In this document: positions 36,403 through 45,635 of the stretch, piece by piece
How the letters are laid out: each line of letters starts with the position of its first letter
How positions within the stretch are numbered: position 1 is the first letter of the stretch
Assembly (NCBI RefSeq): GCF_000175935.2
Contig: NC_014839.1
Coordinates: 186,001 to 250,000, forward strand
Reading direction: 5' to 3'
From: Pantoea sp. At-9b
GTDB lineage: Bacteria; Pseudomonadota; Gammaproteobacteria; Enterobacterales; Enterobacteriaceae
Length of the DNA: 64,000 nt
Program-made: the position numbers and the translations under genes
The notes under the pieces: generated by a model
Seen by the model: only the letters and a program-made list of their open reading frames with translations
Told to the model about the DNA's origin: nothing
Database searches by the model: none

Positions 36403-36416
36403 TGAGACCGGTCTCA
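36403..36416. promoter_or_regulatory. LacI-family operator 2
   Basis: An identical 14-bp palindrome TGAGACCGGTCTCA, centred 45 bp from operator 1. Two sites this close could be bound cooperatively or bridged by a repressor tetramer. Confidence 0.75.
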
Positions 36417-36478
36417 AAAACATTACAGCTTACCGGCTCAACTGACTCTGATGTTTAACCTGCAAAAACGGACGAGCT

Positions 36479-37291
36479 ATGAAATCGCATAAACCCCTGC
36501 ACGCGCTGTTCGGCGCAGCCATCGCATTGTGTTCGCTTTCCTTTACCACGCTTGCTGCAAGTCAAGATAATCCCTGGGGCCTGCTCTCTCCCGGCCACCT
36601 GCGGGTCGCCAGCGTTGGAGACTCCAAGCCCTATACCTTCACCGACGCCAGCGGCCAGTTCACCGGTTTTGATGTGGAGTTTTTCAAAAATGTGGCTCAC
36701 CGCATGGGCATCGATCAGGTGGACTTTGTCGGGCAGGATTTCTCTGCCATCCTGCCCGCCGTGGCGAATGGTCAGTTTGATGCCGGTGTTGCCGCGATTG
36801 GCATTACTCCGGCGCGTGAAAAAACCGTCGATTTCTCCACCGGCTATCTCGCCGGATATCTGACCGTGCTGACACGTAGCGACAGCGGAGTGACAAACGT
36901 AGAGACGCTGGCAAAGCATCGCCTTGGCGTGATTCAAGGCACGTTGCAAGAAAGCTATGCGGTACAACACTTTACCCAGACAGACATCGTGCGTTTTCCG
37001 GATAACAACACCGCCGTCTCGGCACTGAATAATAGCACGCTGGATGCGGTTTTCCTCGATTATGAAGCGGCGAAAAGCTATGCCGGCCGTTTCAAACTGG
37101 TGTCTGCCGCCGATATCCCTTCCTTCAACGCCCCCGCCGGGGTCGCCATCGCCAAAGACAAACCGGCATTCAAAGCCGCGCTGGATAAAGCGATCAAAGC
37201 CGCGATGCAGGATGGCACCTGGAAACAACTGTATCAGAAGTGGTTTCCCGGCTCCCCGATGCCAAAACAGTATCTGCCTGACGGCCAGTAA
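36479..37291 (+). CDS. Amino acid ABC importer binding protein
   Basis: 270 residues with a signal peptide (ends near TTLAAS). The family-3 binding-protein pattern is clear: [57 protein letters not shown] and a C-terminal [15 protein letters not shown]. First gene of the operon, separated from the permease by a strong stem-loop. The ligand is not evident; the downstream oxidoreductase suggests an amine or amino acid. Confidence 0.87.
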   Translation: MKSHKPLHALFGAAIALCSLSFTTLAASQDNPWGLLSPGHLRVASVGDSKPYTFTDASGQFTGFDVEFFKNVAHRMGIDQVDFVGQDFSAILPAVANGQFDAGVAAIGITPAREKTVDFSTGYLAGYLTVLTRSDSGVTNVETLAKHRLGVIQGTLQESYAVQHFTQTDIVRFPDNNTAVSALNNSTLDAVFLDYEAAKSYAGRFKLVSAADIPSFNAPAGVAIAKDKPAFKAALDKAIKAAMQDGTWKQLYQKWFPGSPMPKQYLPDGQ

Positions 37292-37307
37292 TCAGGGGTT
37301 TTTCACC

Positions 37308-37329
37308 GGTGATGAGCCTGCTCATCACC
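37308..37329 (+). promoter_or_regulatory. Intercistronic stem-loop after the binding-protein gene
   Basis: GGTGATGAG and CTCATCACC form a perfect 9-bp stem with a CCTG loop, with no T run. Such hairpins protect the 3' end of the binding-protein mRNA and raise its level over the permease mRNA. Confidence 0.65.
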
Positions 37330-37349
37330 CGTACTGAAGGGAGACGCCG

Positions 37350-38153
37350 ATGGACGTACTCACAATTCTTTCTCGTACCTTCTTTGATCTTCCATCGATG
37401 ATGGAAGTGCTGCCGCAGCTGCTGGCCACCGGTCTGGTCAACACGCTGATCATCTCACTGGCGGCCACTGTCCTCGGGACGCTACTGGGGCTGCTGCTGG
37501 CACTGCTGGGGATCTCCCCGTCACGCTGGGTGCGCCTGCCCGCCCGCATGTATACCGACCTGTTTCGCGGTCTGCCGTCGATTCTCACCATTTTGTTGAT
37601 CGGTCAGGGATTAGCGCGTTTCAGTTATCAGCTGTTTGGCCCCTCGCCCTACCCACTCGGCATTTTTGCCCTCAGCCTGATCGCCAGCGCCTACATGGGT
37701 GAGATCTTTCGCGCGGGGATCCAAAGCGTTGAGCGTGGTCAGATGGAGGCTTGTCGGGCACTGGGTATGAGCTACAGCCGGGCCATGCGACTGGTGGTGA
37801 TCCCGCAGGGGATCCGCCGCGTGTTACCCGCCATCGTTAACCAGTTTATCGCCATCATCAAAGATTCCTCGCTGGTGTATCTGCTGGGGCTGATGACCAA
37901 TCAGCGCGAACTGTTCCGCGTCGGTCAGGATGCTGCGGTGCTGACTGGCAACCTGTCACCACTGATGCTGGCCGGATTGTTCTATCTGATCATCACCGTG
38001 CCACTGACGCATATGGTCAACTACGTTGACGTGCGCTACCGCACCGGCCGCCGTCGCCGCACGGCACCACAGAGCGGCCTGAAAGAGGTGGAAGAAGTGC
38101 AGAAACCGTCAAATACCGCGCTGTTCGGCAGCCTCGGAGGTCCACATGACTGA
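37350..38153 (+). CDS. Amino acid ABC importer permease
   Basis: 267 residues of the HisM/GlnP family. The ATPase-contact region is GQMEACRALGMSYSRAMRLVVIPQGIRRVLP. Only one permease gene is present, so it must work as a homodimer. The C-terminal tail of about 35 residues after the last helix is longer than usual. It overlaps the ATPase gene by 8 bases. Confidence 0.88.
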   Translation: MDVLTILSRTFFDLPSMMEVLPQLLATGLVNTLIISLAATVLGTLLGLLLALLGISPSRWVRLPARMYTDLFRGLPSILTILLIGQGLARFSYQLFGPSPYPLGIFALSLIASAYMGEIFRAGIQSVERGQMEACRALGMSYSRAMRLVVIPQGIRRVLPAIVNQFIAIIKDSSLVYLLGLMTNQRELFRVGQDAAVLTGNLSPLMLAGLFYLIITVPLTHMVNYVDVRYRTGRRRRTAPQSGLKEVEEVQKPSNTALFGSLGGPHD

Positions 38154-38889
38154 GGCAAGCTGGAAAGGTGCCAGTCTCGAACTGCGTAACCTGTCACTGT
38201 CCTACGGACCGATCGAGGTGCTGCGCCGGGCATCGCTCCATGTCGCACCGGGTGCCACGACCTGCATCATCGGGCCATCCGGTTCCGGTAAATCCACCCT
38301 GCTGCGCGGCATCAACCGCCTGCACGAGCCGCAATCCGGCGATGTGTTGCTGGCCGGGCGTTCGGTGCTGCGTGACAAACCCGATGCCCTGCGTCTGCGC
38401 ATCGGCATGGTGTTTCAGCATTTCAACCTGTTTCCCGATCACAGTGCGCTGGAGAACGTGGCGCTGGCACCGTGGAAAGTGAAGGGCTTAGCCAAATCCC
38501 AGGCGATGGCGATTGCCCGTCAGCGGCTGGAGGAAGTGGGACTGGGCCAGCGTGCCGATCATCATCCGCGCGATCTGTCTGGTGGTCAGCAGCAGCGGGT
38601 GGCGATCGCCAGAGCACTGGCGATGGATCCGGAGGTGATGCTGTTTGATGAAGCCACCTCGGCGCTGGATCCCGAGCTGGTGAAAGGCGTACTGACCCTG
38701 ATGGCCGATTTGTGTCGCCGCGGGATGACCATGGTGGTGGTGACGCACGAGATGGGGTTTGCGCGCAAGGTCGCCGACCAAGTGGTATTTATGGACGAAG
38801 GCGAGATTATCGAGGTTGGCAGCCCGACAGCGCTGTTTGATAACCCGCAATCGCCTCGTCTGCAACGTTTTCTTTCTGAAGTGCTGTGA
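38146..38889 (+). CDS. Amino acid ABC importer ATPase
   Basis: 247 residues with Walker A GPSGSGKST, signature LSGGQQQR, Walker B VMLFDEATSALDPE and the switch histidine in VTHEMGFARKVA, as in GlnQ/HisP. It energises the preceding permease. Confidence 0.9.
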   Translation: MTEASWKGASLELRNLSLSYGPIEVLRRASLHVAPGATTCIIGPSGSGKSTLLRGINRLHEPQSGDVLLAGRSVLRDKPDALRLRIGMVFQHFNLFPDHSALENVALAPWKVKGLAKSQAMAIARQRLEEVGLGQRADHHPRDLSGGQQQRVAIARALAMDPEVMLFDEATSALDPELVKGVLTLMADLCRRGMTMVVVTHEMGFARKVADQVVFMDEGEIIEVGSPTALFDNPQSPRLQRFLSEVL

Positions 38890-38903
38890 ACAAGGAATCT
38901 GAC

Positions 38904-39995
38904 ATGGCGACAAAACAAGTGGTGATCATCGGTGGCGGCGTGCTGGGCGTCTCCAGTGCATTACAGCTGGCAAAGCGTGGCGCTGCGGTCACCCTGGTGA
39001 CAGAGGCCGCATTGTGCTCTGGCGCATCGGGGCGTTCGCTATCGTGGTTGAATTCGGCAGGTGAACGTTCAACGCCCTACCACCTGCTACGCATGGCGGG
39101 CATCGATCGTTATCGCACGCTTTTTTCGGAAGATCCGACACGCGACTGGCTGCGTTTTGACGGCGGGGTGTTCTGGACCACCGGTGATGGCAGCGCTGTT
39201 CGGGCACGGCATCGATATGAGAAAGCCCACGGTTATGACTCACATCTTGTCACCCGCGATGAACTGCCGCAAATCGATGCCGGCGCGTTAAACGGGGAGG
39301 CGGTTTTTAATCCGGGCGAAGGTTGGGTCAGCCTGCCCGATCTGATCGCTTATCTGGCACAGCAGTTACGTGCACTGGGTGGCGAAATTATCGAGGATGT
39401 CGGACCGGCTCAGGTCGTCACTCGCGACGGGCGCGCCTGCGGTGTGCGCTGGGAAACGGGTGAGTTATTGGCCGACGCGGTGCTGGTGGCCTGCGGTCCC
39501 GCCACCCCCGCTGTCGTGGCACCACTTGGCGTGCGCATCCCCAACGGTTCTCCGCTGTCGATGCTGGTGATCACCCAACCCGTCGCGCCCGGCATCAAAA
39601 CGGTGCTCAACACACCACGGGTGGCGGTACGTCCCAACCCTGGCGGTCGCCTGGCACTGGATCATGACTGGTATGAAAACGCCATACAGCCCCTTGCCCG
39701 CGGTGAATTTACCATCGATGAACAGGTGGTGCGTCAACTGGTACACGAAGCGGAAAAACTGCTGCCCGGAGACGTTGCGTTGCAGGCGCAAAGTTGGAAG
39801 ATCGGTTACAAACCGATTCCCGGTGACGGGGAGCCGGTATTGGGCGAACTGCAACAGGTGCCGGGCTGTTTTGTCGCCTTTACCCATTCCGGGGCCACGC
39901 TGGCGTTAATCGTTGGTGAGCTGCTGGCGGATGAGATCATGAGCGGCGACAAACACCCGATGCTGGCCACATTCCGACCGGAGCGCTTTAGCTGA
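38904..39995 (+). CDS. FAD-dependent oxidoreductase, DAO/glycine oxidase family
   Basis: 363 residues. The FAD site is VVIIGGGVLGVSSALQLA, followed by the SGASGRSLSWLN loop seen in D-amino acid dehydrogenase/glycine oxidase-like flavoproteins. The C-terminal TGYKP-like GYKPIPGDGEPVLGELQQVPGCFVAFTHSGATLA is a family hallmark. It likely oxidises the imported amine or amino acid (possibly a D-isomer or N-methyl compound) in the cytoplasm; substrate is inference. The ATG at 38904 has an AAGGAA site; a GTG at 38886 overlapping the ATPase stop is a less likely start. Confidence 0.85.
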   Translation: MATKQVVIIGGGVLGVSSALQLAKRGAAVTLVTEAALCSGASGRSLSWLNSAGERSTPYHLLRMAGIDRYRTLFSEDPTRDWLRFDGGVFWTTGDGSAVRARHRYEKAHGYDSHLVTRDELPQIDAGALNGEAVFNPGEGWVSLPDLIAYLAQQLRALGGEIIEDVGPAQVVTRDGRACGVRWETGELLADAVLVACGPATPAVVAPLGVRIPNGSPLSMLVITQPVAPGIKTVLNTPRVAVRPNPGGRLALDHDWYENAIQPLARGEFTIDEQVVRQLVHEAEKLLPGDVALQAQSWKIGYKPIPGDGEPVLGELQQVPGCFVAFTHSGATLALIVGELLADEIMSGDKHPMLATFRPERFS

Positions 39996-40078
39996 GTTTT
40001 GGCCGTCTCCCCGTTGCCCTAACCGGGGGGACACCCTATTCCTCCATGCCTGATTAGAGCTAACGGGAGAAGTCTTCA

Positions 40079-40563
40079 CTACGTAACCGGCCATCTGCGA
40101 CCGGGGTAATACGGGCTAATTTTGTCCGGCTCAGATTTTTCCTGTGTCATTGCACGCTGCGCTTTATCCCAACGCGCGGGAAAAATCTCTGTAAGTGTCT
40201 GCTGGGCGTTATTGGCCATTTCACCCGCACATTCCCTATAGTCATTTCGCTTTACCCAATTGTTACTGTGCAGCGTCGTAGGGCTGGCTTTTATGTCATG
40301 TATGAGTTGCGTTGCCTTATATTTACTCTGTGGTTTCGTCGTATTGAAAAAATGCGTGACGGCTGTTTCAGTGTTGACTTTCCTATCGATTCCCTTTGAT
40401 TTCTCATCTTATTGTCTGAGCTGATATCGACTCCGCATATCAATCCATAGACGAAACTTTCACCATTAGTGACTTTCTCCGGTGTTATTTTACCGGTTGA
40501 ATATTCCCCTCTGATCAAAACACCGCGCGATAACACCGCTTTTGCATTAGGCTTGAAATGTGA
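40079..40563 (-). pseudogene. Frameshifted gene of unknown function
   Basis: Two minus-strand frames join into a plausible protein. The first, from about 40563, includes SRGVLIRGEYSTGKITPEK and VTNGESFVYGLICGVD. At a T6 run (near 40346-40351) the second frame continues as FFNTTKPQSKYKATQLIHDI, HSNNWVKRNDYRECAGEM, then LTEIFPARWDKAQRAMTQ, to a TAG at 40079. The homopolymer slip could be a real mutation or a sequencing error. No start with a ribosome binding site was found and I do not recognise the family. The rest of 39996-40594 is non-coding to my eye. Confidence 0.3.
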
Positions 40564-40594
40564 TCAATATCTCATTTAAGCTCGGGAGGAAGAG

Positions 40595-41197
40595 ATGAAT
40601 GATGTATCACGACGCCACTTTATGGGGGTGTTATCCGGTCTGGCGTTCAGTGCACCGCTACTGTTCAGCCGTTATGCCAGCGCCAGTCCTGCGTCGGACC
40701 CTGTTAAACTGCTGCGTTTAGAACCTAACAGTTGGGTGCCGAATAATCCGCACCTACCGGTAATACTTTATTCGGACGTGTTGCCGCACGCCTCGGAGAT
40801 GACCCACCCCACCGAAAGTTTGTTCGAGCAAAACGACTGGCCGCCGCAGTGGGTGGCGTCCATTTTCAGCTTTCATCATTATCACAGCACCGCCCATGAG
40901 GTGCTGGGCTGCATCAGCGGGACGGCGCAGGTGATGCTGGGCGGTCCAGGTGGGGAGCTGGTGACGATGACGGCAGGCGATGTCGCGTTACTCCCCGCGG
41001 GTACCGGGCATTGTAATCAGGGCAACAGCGATGACTTTCAGGTGGTGGGAGCCTACCCGCCCCAACAGCAGTGGGATATCTGCCGCGCTGCGCCGACTGC
41101 CGAAATGTTGCAACGCATCAGCCAGCTCCCCTTCCCGGAAAGCGATCCGGTTGCCGGGCGTGCTGGCCCACTGACGCGCAACTGGCGGCGGGCGTAA
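40595..41197 (+). CDS. Tat-exported cupin (YjlB-like)
   Basis: 200 residues. The N-terminus SRRHFMGVLSGLAFS is a twin-arginine signal, so a folded, probably metal-containing protein is exported. The cupin core is HHYHSTAHEVLGCISGTAQVMLGGPGGELVTMTAGDVALLPAGTGHCN, with two histidines, a glutamate and a later histidine as metal ligands. The pattern resembles Bacillus YjlB and enterobacterial relatives of unknown function, which are normally cytoplasmic; export is the unusual part. A GGGAGGAAG site precedes the ATG. It stands alone. Confidence 0.8.
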   Translation: MNDVSRRHFMGVLSGLAFSAPLLFSRYASASPASDPVKLLRLEPNSWVPNNPHLPVILYSDVLPHASEMTHPTESLFEQNDWPPQWVASIFSFHHYHSTAHEVLGCISGTAQVMLGGPGGELVTMTAGDVALLPAGTGHCNQGNSDDFQVVGAYPPQQQWDICRAAPTAEMLQRISQLPFPESDPVAGRAGPLTRNWRRA

Positions 41198-41708
41198 CAG
41201 GTTACACGGTGGTGGAAAGTGCACCGGTGCACGCCGGGCCGGTGCAGCACGACGATGCAATAACCCATTATAAATATGCGATGCATCTGCCACGCCATAA
41301 TTTAACCTTAGCACCGGTGTTAACAGCAAGATCTTGAGCATTGAGCCGGATACCGTTGCATCTACGGTAAATAGGTTGATTAGACATTTGATCGGGCAGT
41401 ACAACAGCCATTCGTGATTGCGCACATATTTTATGTCTGTCACAAAAGATAAATAAATCGTTTTGCTGTATCTCGGGTAAATGTTGTCATTCCGGTGCGG
41501 TTAGCATTAAAATCGCTTCCTCTCTTACCATTTAACGCGCAGATAATGTTAAAAGTCGCGCGCAATCTGCTTTATTATAAGCCTGAGTTGTGTTGTACTT
41601 CTCAGCACAGAAATGTCAGGTCAGACGTTCTATCTATAATTGCGCAGTAAAAAAATAACAGTTTTTAATTTTATTCGTTCAATGACACAGAATTTTTGGG
41701 AGAAGTCC
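41198..41708. other. Intergenic region before the H-NS gene
   Basis: About 510 bases, becoming AT-rich toward the H-NS-family gene. No gene is supportable. A long AT-rich leader of this kind is consistent with a promoter that is autoregulated by the H-NS family, but I could not assign sites. Confidence 0.4.
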
Positions 41709-42074
41709 ATGAGTGACTCACTTAAGGCGTTAAATAACATTCGCACCCTGCACGCACAAGCACGTGACCTTCCGCTGGCAGAACTGGAAGAAATGCTGGA
41801 GAAGTTCAGCATGGTGGTTGCCGAGCGTGAGAAGGCAGAAAAACTGGCTAAATACCGCGAATTGTTGCTGGGCGATGGTATCGATCCCACGGAATTACTG
41901 GGTGCCTTACAGGCAGCCGCGAAACAACGTGTAAAACGTGCTCTGCGGCCGGCGAAGTATAAATATGCCGATGAAGATGGTCAGGAAAAAAACTGGACCG
42001 GTCAGGGTCGCACCCCGGCGGTGATTAAAGCGGCGATCGCCAGCAGTAAATCGCTGAACGATTTCTTGATCTAA
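41709..42074 (+). CDS. H-NS-family nucleoid protein paralogue
   Basis: 121 residues, shorter than chromosomal H-NS (137). The N-terminal oligomerisation helices ([40 protein letters not shown]) and the C-terminal DNA-binding motif [15 protein letters not shown], with the core Q-G-R, are intact; the linker is shorter. Plasmid-borne H-NS relatives silence AT-rich foreign DNA and reduce the fitness cost of the plasmid. I start it at the ATG at 41709, which has a GGGAGAAG site; the upstream extension lacks H-NS similarity. Confidence 0.9.
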   Translation: MSDSLKALNNIRTLHAQARDLPLAELEEMLEKFSMVVAEREKAEKLAKYRELLLGDGIDPTELLGALQAAAKQRVKRALRPAKYKYADEDGQEKNWTGQGRTPAVIKAAIASSKSLNDFLI

Positions 42075-42115
42075 TTGGCGGCAACCGCAATTCGATTATT
42101 TTGCTAATGATTATA

Positions 42116-42140
42116 TGTGGGCTGGCATGCCCACATTTTT
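42116..42140 (+). terminator. Terminator after the H-NS gene
   Basis: TGTGGGC and GCCCACA form a 7-bp stem with a 6-nt loop, followed by TTTTTAT. Confidence 0.75.
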
Positions 42141-42256
42141 ATGCCTGGTCGTTTAATGTACCGAATTAGGATTATTTCCGGCTTTACTGCCCGTCACGCT
42201 CAATGTAATGTTTCGGTTAGAGAAAAACACAGGCATCTTCAGGTCGGTGACTTCCT

Positions 42257-43033
42257 ATGCACGCGCTGCTAACTTCGCTACGTTTGTCTTCACCTTTTCA
42301 TCAGATTAAATCATTAAGCCCTTTTCAGGCCGATATCATTAAAACCATTGCCCTGCTGGCGATGTTAGCGGATCACATTAACACCATTCTATTAAATGGC
42401 CACAATGCCTTGCTTTCCGCCGTTGGTCATTCTGCGTTTCCTTTATTTACCCTTATCTGGGCCATCAACCTGCCTGAAGATAGCGCACGGTTACGTCAGC
42501 GCGCCAAACGGCTCTGGCTCTGGGCACTTGCCACCCAGCCGCTATTCTGGCTGGCTTTTATGATGAAAGGACAATCCTGGCTGGCGCTGAACATTCTGTT
42601 CGCCTATGCCGGTTGCACGCAATTGCTGAGTTGGTCTGCACGCTGGGGCGTCAATGGCGCGATGGCAGGGCTGGCGGTACTTTTGTTGCTGGCATGGCCG
42701 TTAACGCCCGCCAGCTACGGCATTCCCGGTATTGTGTTTTGCCTGCTGTGCATGGCCGCCCGCTGCATCAGTGCCGTGGCGGAAAGTCGGTTGTTTCTGA
42801 TGCTGGTGTTTGTCGCGATGGCGTGGCTGAGCCTGCCCGGTAACGGTTATGACGATACCCTGGTTTATGATCTGCTGCCGGGACTGGTGCTGCCGCTGCT
42901 GATCATCACGGCAGTCGCTGCGCTGCCGCATATCTCCGCGACACGGCTCTGGCCAAGGCGCTTTTTCTATCATGCTTACGCCGGGCATCTCACCCTGCTT
43001 GGCGTTCTGGCGGTGATGCCGGTACGGCTTTAA
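42257..43033 (+). CDS. TraX-family membrane protein
   Basis: 258 residues with seven or eight membrane helices. The start SPFQADIIKTIALLAMLADHINTILL, followed by GHSAFPLFTLIWAINL, is the TraX signature. TraX of F acetylates the N-terminus of pilin and belongs to a family of membrane acyltransferases. No other conjugation genes are in the window, so this is either an orphan or has a different acceptor. It is convergent with the phosphoesterase gene; their ends overlap by 4 bases. Confidence 0.85.
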   Translation: MHALLTSLRLSSPFHQIKSLSPFQADIIKTIALLAMLADHINTILLNGHNALLSAVGHSAFPLFTLIWAINLPEDSARLRQRAKRLWLWALATQPLFWLAFMMKGQSWLALNILFAYAGCTQLLSWSARWGVNGAMAGLAVLLLLAWPLTPASYGIPGIVFCLLCMAARCISAVAESRLFLMLVFVAMAWLSLPGNGYDDTLVYDLLPGLVLPLLIITAVAALPHISATRLWPRRFFYHAYAGHLTLLGVLAVMPVRL

Positions 43034-43920
43034 CGGCTGACTTCACCCCCGTAGCCCGTAACTTTCAGGCTATCCTCGCTAATTTCCACCACGGCAAAGG
43101 GGGCGGCTTCAGCACCATCCAGTAACCCTTTTAGGGTAAAAAAATCAGTATCGTCAATTCGCGCATAACCGCCACGATGATCATGTCCCGCAAAACAAGC
43201 CCGCACCCGGTAACGACAAAGCAGTGCCGCCAGTTCGGTGCCATTCCACAAAACATGCGTGGTGTGGGGTGCCAGTGGATAGTGACCAAACACGATCACT
43301 TGCTCATCGTTCATCTGCGCCTGTTGTAACTGGCGTTCGATCCATTGCCACTGTTGTTCGCCTACCGCACCGTTCCACGGTTGCGCCTGTGGCTGTTGGT
43401 TCGCGACTAAATCGGCCAGCAGCGCTTCAGCCTGCTGACGCTCTTCCCCGCTGCAATACAGGCTCAGATCGTTACCGTCATAGACCACAAAACGCCAGCC
43501 TGGCAGCCGGAAGCTGTAATAACTTTTCGGCAGTGCGACATCCGCCAGCCGATCGTTCAGGCTCAGTGCATCGTGGTTGCCTTGCACCACCGCGTGCGGG
43601 TGTTGCAGCTGCTGATACAACGGCAACAGCGCGCGGTAATCTTCCCAGTGACGATCGACCATATCCCCGAGCGTGACGACAAAATCCAGCGGCTGCTGAT
43701 TCAACTGCGCAATAATCGGCGGCAGCTTGCGCAGCGCATGGCGATAGTAACGATTTTTCTCCTGATCCGCCTCGACATCGGCATACTGCGGGTCCGCCAT
43801 CAAGCCAAAGCGTAAGGTCGTATTCAGTAACTCAGGGCGTAAAGCAGGCAGCTGAAAAAACTGGCTGACATCACCTAATAAATGACGCTGTTGTTCAGTA
43901 AGCGGATGAACAAATGACAT
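43030..43920 (-). CDS. Calcineurin-like metallophosphoesterase
   Basis: 296 residues. The metal ligands are in ADPQYAD (the DxQ variant in place of DxH), LGDMVDR, QGNHDA, FGHYPL and AGHDHRGG. DxQ-type enzymes act on ADP-ribose and CDP-alcohols (the Mn-dependent ADP-ribose/CDP-alcohol diphosphatase family). It is the last gene of an importer operon that resembles ugp, so it probably acts in the cytoplasm on an imported phosphodiester, as UgpQ does in the classical system. That parallel is inference. It begins 12 bases after the preceding permease gene. Confidence 0.82.
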   Translation of the reverse strand: MSFVHPLTEQQRHLLGDVSQFFQLPALRPELLNTTLRFGLMADPQYADVEADQEKNRYYRHALRKLPPIIAQLNQQPLDFVVTLGDMVDRHWEDYRALLPLYQQLQHPHAVVQGNHDALSLNDRLADVALPKSYYSFRLPGWRFVVYDGNDLSLYCSGEERQQAEALLADLVANQQPQAQPWNGAVGEQQWQWIERQLQQAQMNDEQVIVFGHYPLAPHTTHVLWNGTELAALLCRYRVRACFAGHDHRGGYARIDDTDFFTLKGLLDGAEAAPFAVVEISEDSLKVTGYGGEVSR

Positions 43921-43932
43921 GGATCGTGCTCC

Positions 43933-44727
43933 TTAACGTATACCCGCGCGCATAAAAGACTGAATAAACTGACGCTGGAACAGGAAGAAGAGCAGCAACA
44001 GCGGCAGCGTAGTCATCAGGGTGGCGGCACCGATTAATGCCCACTGCACCCCCTGCTCCGGGGCGGAAAACAGTTGCAGCCCCACTGTTAATGGCCGCAC
44101 CTGCACTGAATCGGTAATGACCAGCGGCCAGAGAAAATCATTCCAGTGAAAACTGATCGACACCAGAGCAAAGGCGACATAAATGGGCTTTGCCAGCGGA
44201 ATATAGATTTTGCGCAGAATATAAAAACGGCTGGCACCTTCAATAATCGCCGCCTCTTCCAGCACCAGCGGAATACTTTTGAATGCCTGACGCAACAGGA
44301 AAATCGCAAATGCCGAGGCAAAATATGGCAGCGCAATGCCGGTCAGGCTATCGCGTAAGCCCAGCGCACCAATCGTTTTGTAATTATTGAGGATTAGCAC
44401 GTCAGGGCTAATCATCAGCTGCAACAAAATCAGAGCAAACAACAGGCCGGAATACTTCATGCGGAAGCGTACCAGCGCATAAGCTGCCATTGTCGCCAAC
44501 ACTAGCTGGCACACCACAATCATCAGCACCAACAACGTGGTATTAACAAAGTAGCGCCCAAACGGGGCTGCGTGCCAGGCGTTGATGAAGTTTTGCAACG
44601 TCAGTGGCGCGAACAAGGTAAAACTGCCCTGCTCTGCGGCCGGATGGATTGCCACCCACACCGCGACCAGTATCGGTAAAAACCACAGCAGCGCCGCCAG
44701 CCAAATCACCAGGTTGAGAAGTCTCAT
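43933..44727 (-). CDS. ABC importer permease (UgpE/MalG type)
   Basis: 264 residues, six membrane helices. The ATPase-contact motif is EEAAIIEGASRFYILRKIYIPLAKP. The pattern fits the carbohydrate/glycerol phosphate permease class 1 family. It partners with the permease of the next gene upstream; ATGA overlap. Confidence 0.88.
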   Translation of the reverse strand: MRLLNLVIWLAALLWFLPILVAVWVAIHPAAEQGSFTLFAPLTLQNFINAWHAAPFGRYFVNTTLLVLMIVVCQLVLATMAAYALVRFRMKYSGLLFALILLQLMISPDVLILNNYKTIGALGLRDSLTGIALPYFASAFAIFLLRQAFKSIPLVLEEAAIIEGASRFYILRKIYIPLAKPIYVAFALVSISFHWNDFLWPLVITDSVQVRPLTVGLQLFSAPEQGVQWALIGAATLMTTLPLLLLFFLFQRQFIQSFMRAGIR

Positions 44728-45635
44728 TGATAATGCGCTCGCTTGTCCAACAGGTTGAATTTAATCAAGGCAATGGTGGCGAGGATCACCAGCAATACCA
44801 CCGTCATCGCGGCAGCGGCAGGCATATCCCAGTAACTGAATGCCGTGCGATAAATATAGAACAGCAACAGGCTACTACTGTTATCCGGGCCGCCATTGGT
44901 CATGGCAATCACCTGGTCGACAATACGGAAAGCATTCATCGAGGCGTTGATCAACACAAACAGCGTGGTCGGCATCAGCAATGGCCACTGCACACGTCGG
45001 AAGAAATAACTACGCGACGCGCCCTCTATTTCAGCCGCTTCACTCAGACGTGGATCGATTTGCTGCAACGCCGCGAGGTAGAAAATCATAAAAAACCCTG
45101 CCTCACGCCACACCGACACGGCCATCAGACAATACAACGCACTGCCCGGCTCACCCAGCCAGTTGATGGCCGGGATCGAGAACAGAGCCAGCAATTTGTT
45201 GAGCAAACCGAGCTGCGGGGTATAGAAAAACAGCCACAGATTGGCAATGGCGATCATCGGCAACAGCGACGGAATAAAGAAGGCGGCGCGCACCAGCGCA
45301 TTGCCGCGCAGATGGCGGTTCACCGCCAGCGCCATCATCAACGACAACAACACCGCCAACGGAATGGTGATGACGGCATACAACAGGTTATTCCACAGCG
45401 ACTGGATAAATACCTCGTCATCCAGTAGCGCGCGATAGTTATCCAGCCCGACAAAATGGGCCGGATGACCGTTGCGCGCGGCGCTGAACACGCTCTCCCA
45501 CAACGTTGCCAGTGCCGGATAATGGGTAAACAGCAACAAAAAAACCAGCGCCGGTAGCATCAGCAAATAACCATATAACTGAAGTGACCAGTATCTCGGG
45601 TGTTTGGCCACCACTGTTGGGAGAACCGTGCTCAT
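44724..45635 (-). CDS. ABC importer permease (UgpA/MalF type)
   Basis: 303 residues, six membrane helices, with SEAAEIEGASRSYFFRRVQWPLLMP as ATPase-contact motif. Translation start overlaps the stop of the binding protein gene by one base. It forms the channel with the UgpE-like subunit. Confidence 0.88.
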   Translation of the reverse strand: MSTVLPTVVAKHPRYWSLQLYGYLLMLPALVFLLLFTHYPALATLWESVFSAARNGHPAHFVGLDNYRALLDDEVFIQSLWNNLLYAVITIPLAVLLSLMMALAVNRHLRGNALVRAAFFIPSLLPMIAIANLWLFFYTPQLGLLNKLLALFSIPAINWLGEPGSALYCLMAVSVWREAGFFMIFYLAALQQIDPRLSEAAEIEGASRSYFFRRVQWPLLMPTTLFVLINASMNAFRIVDQVIAMTNGGPDNSSSLLLFYIYRTAFSYWDMPAAAAMTVVLLVILATIALIKFNLLDKRAHYQ

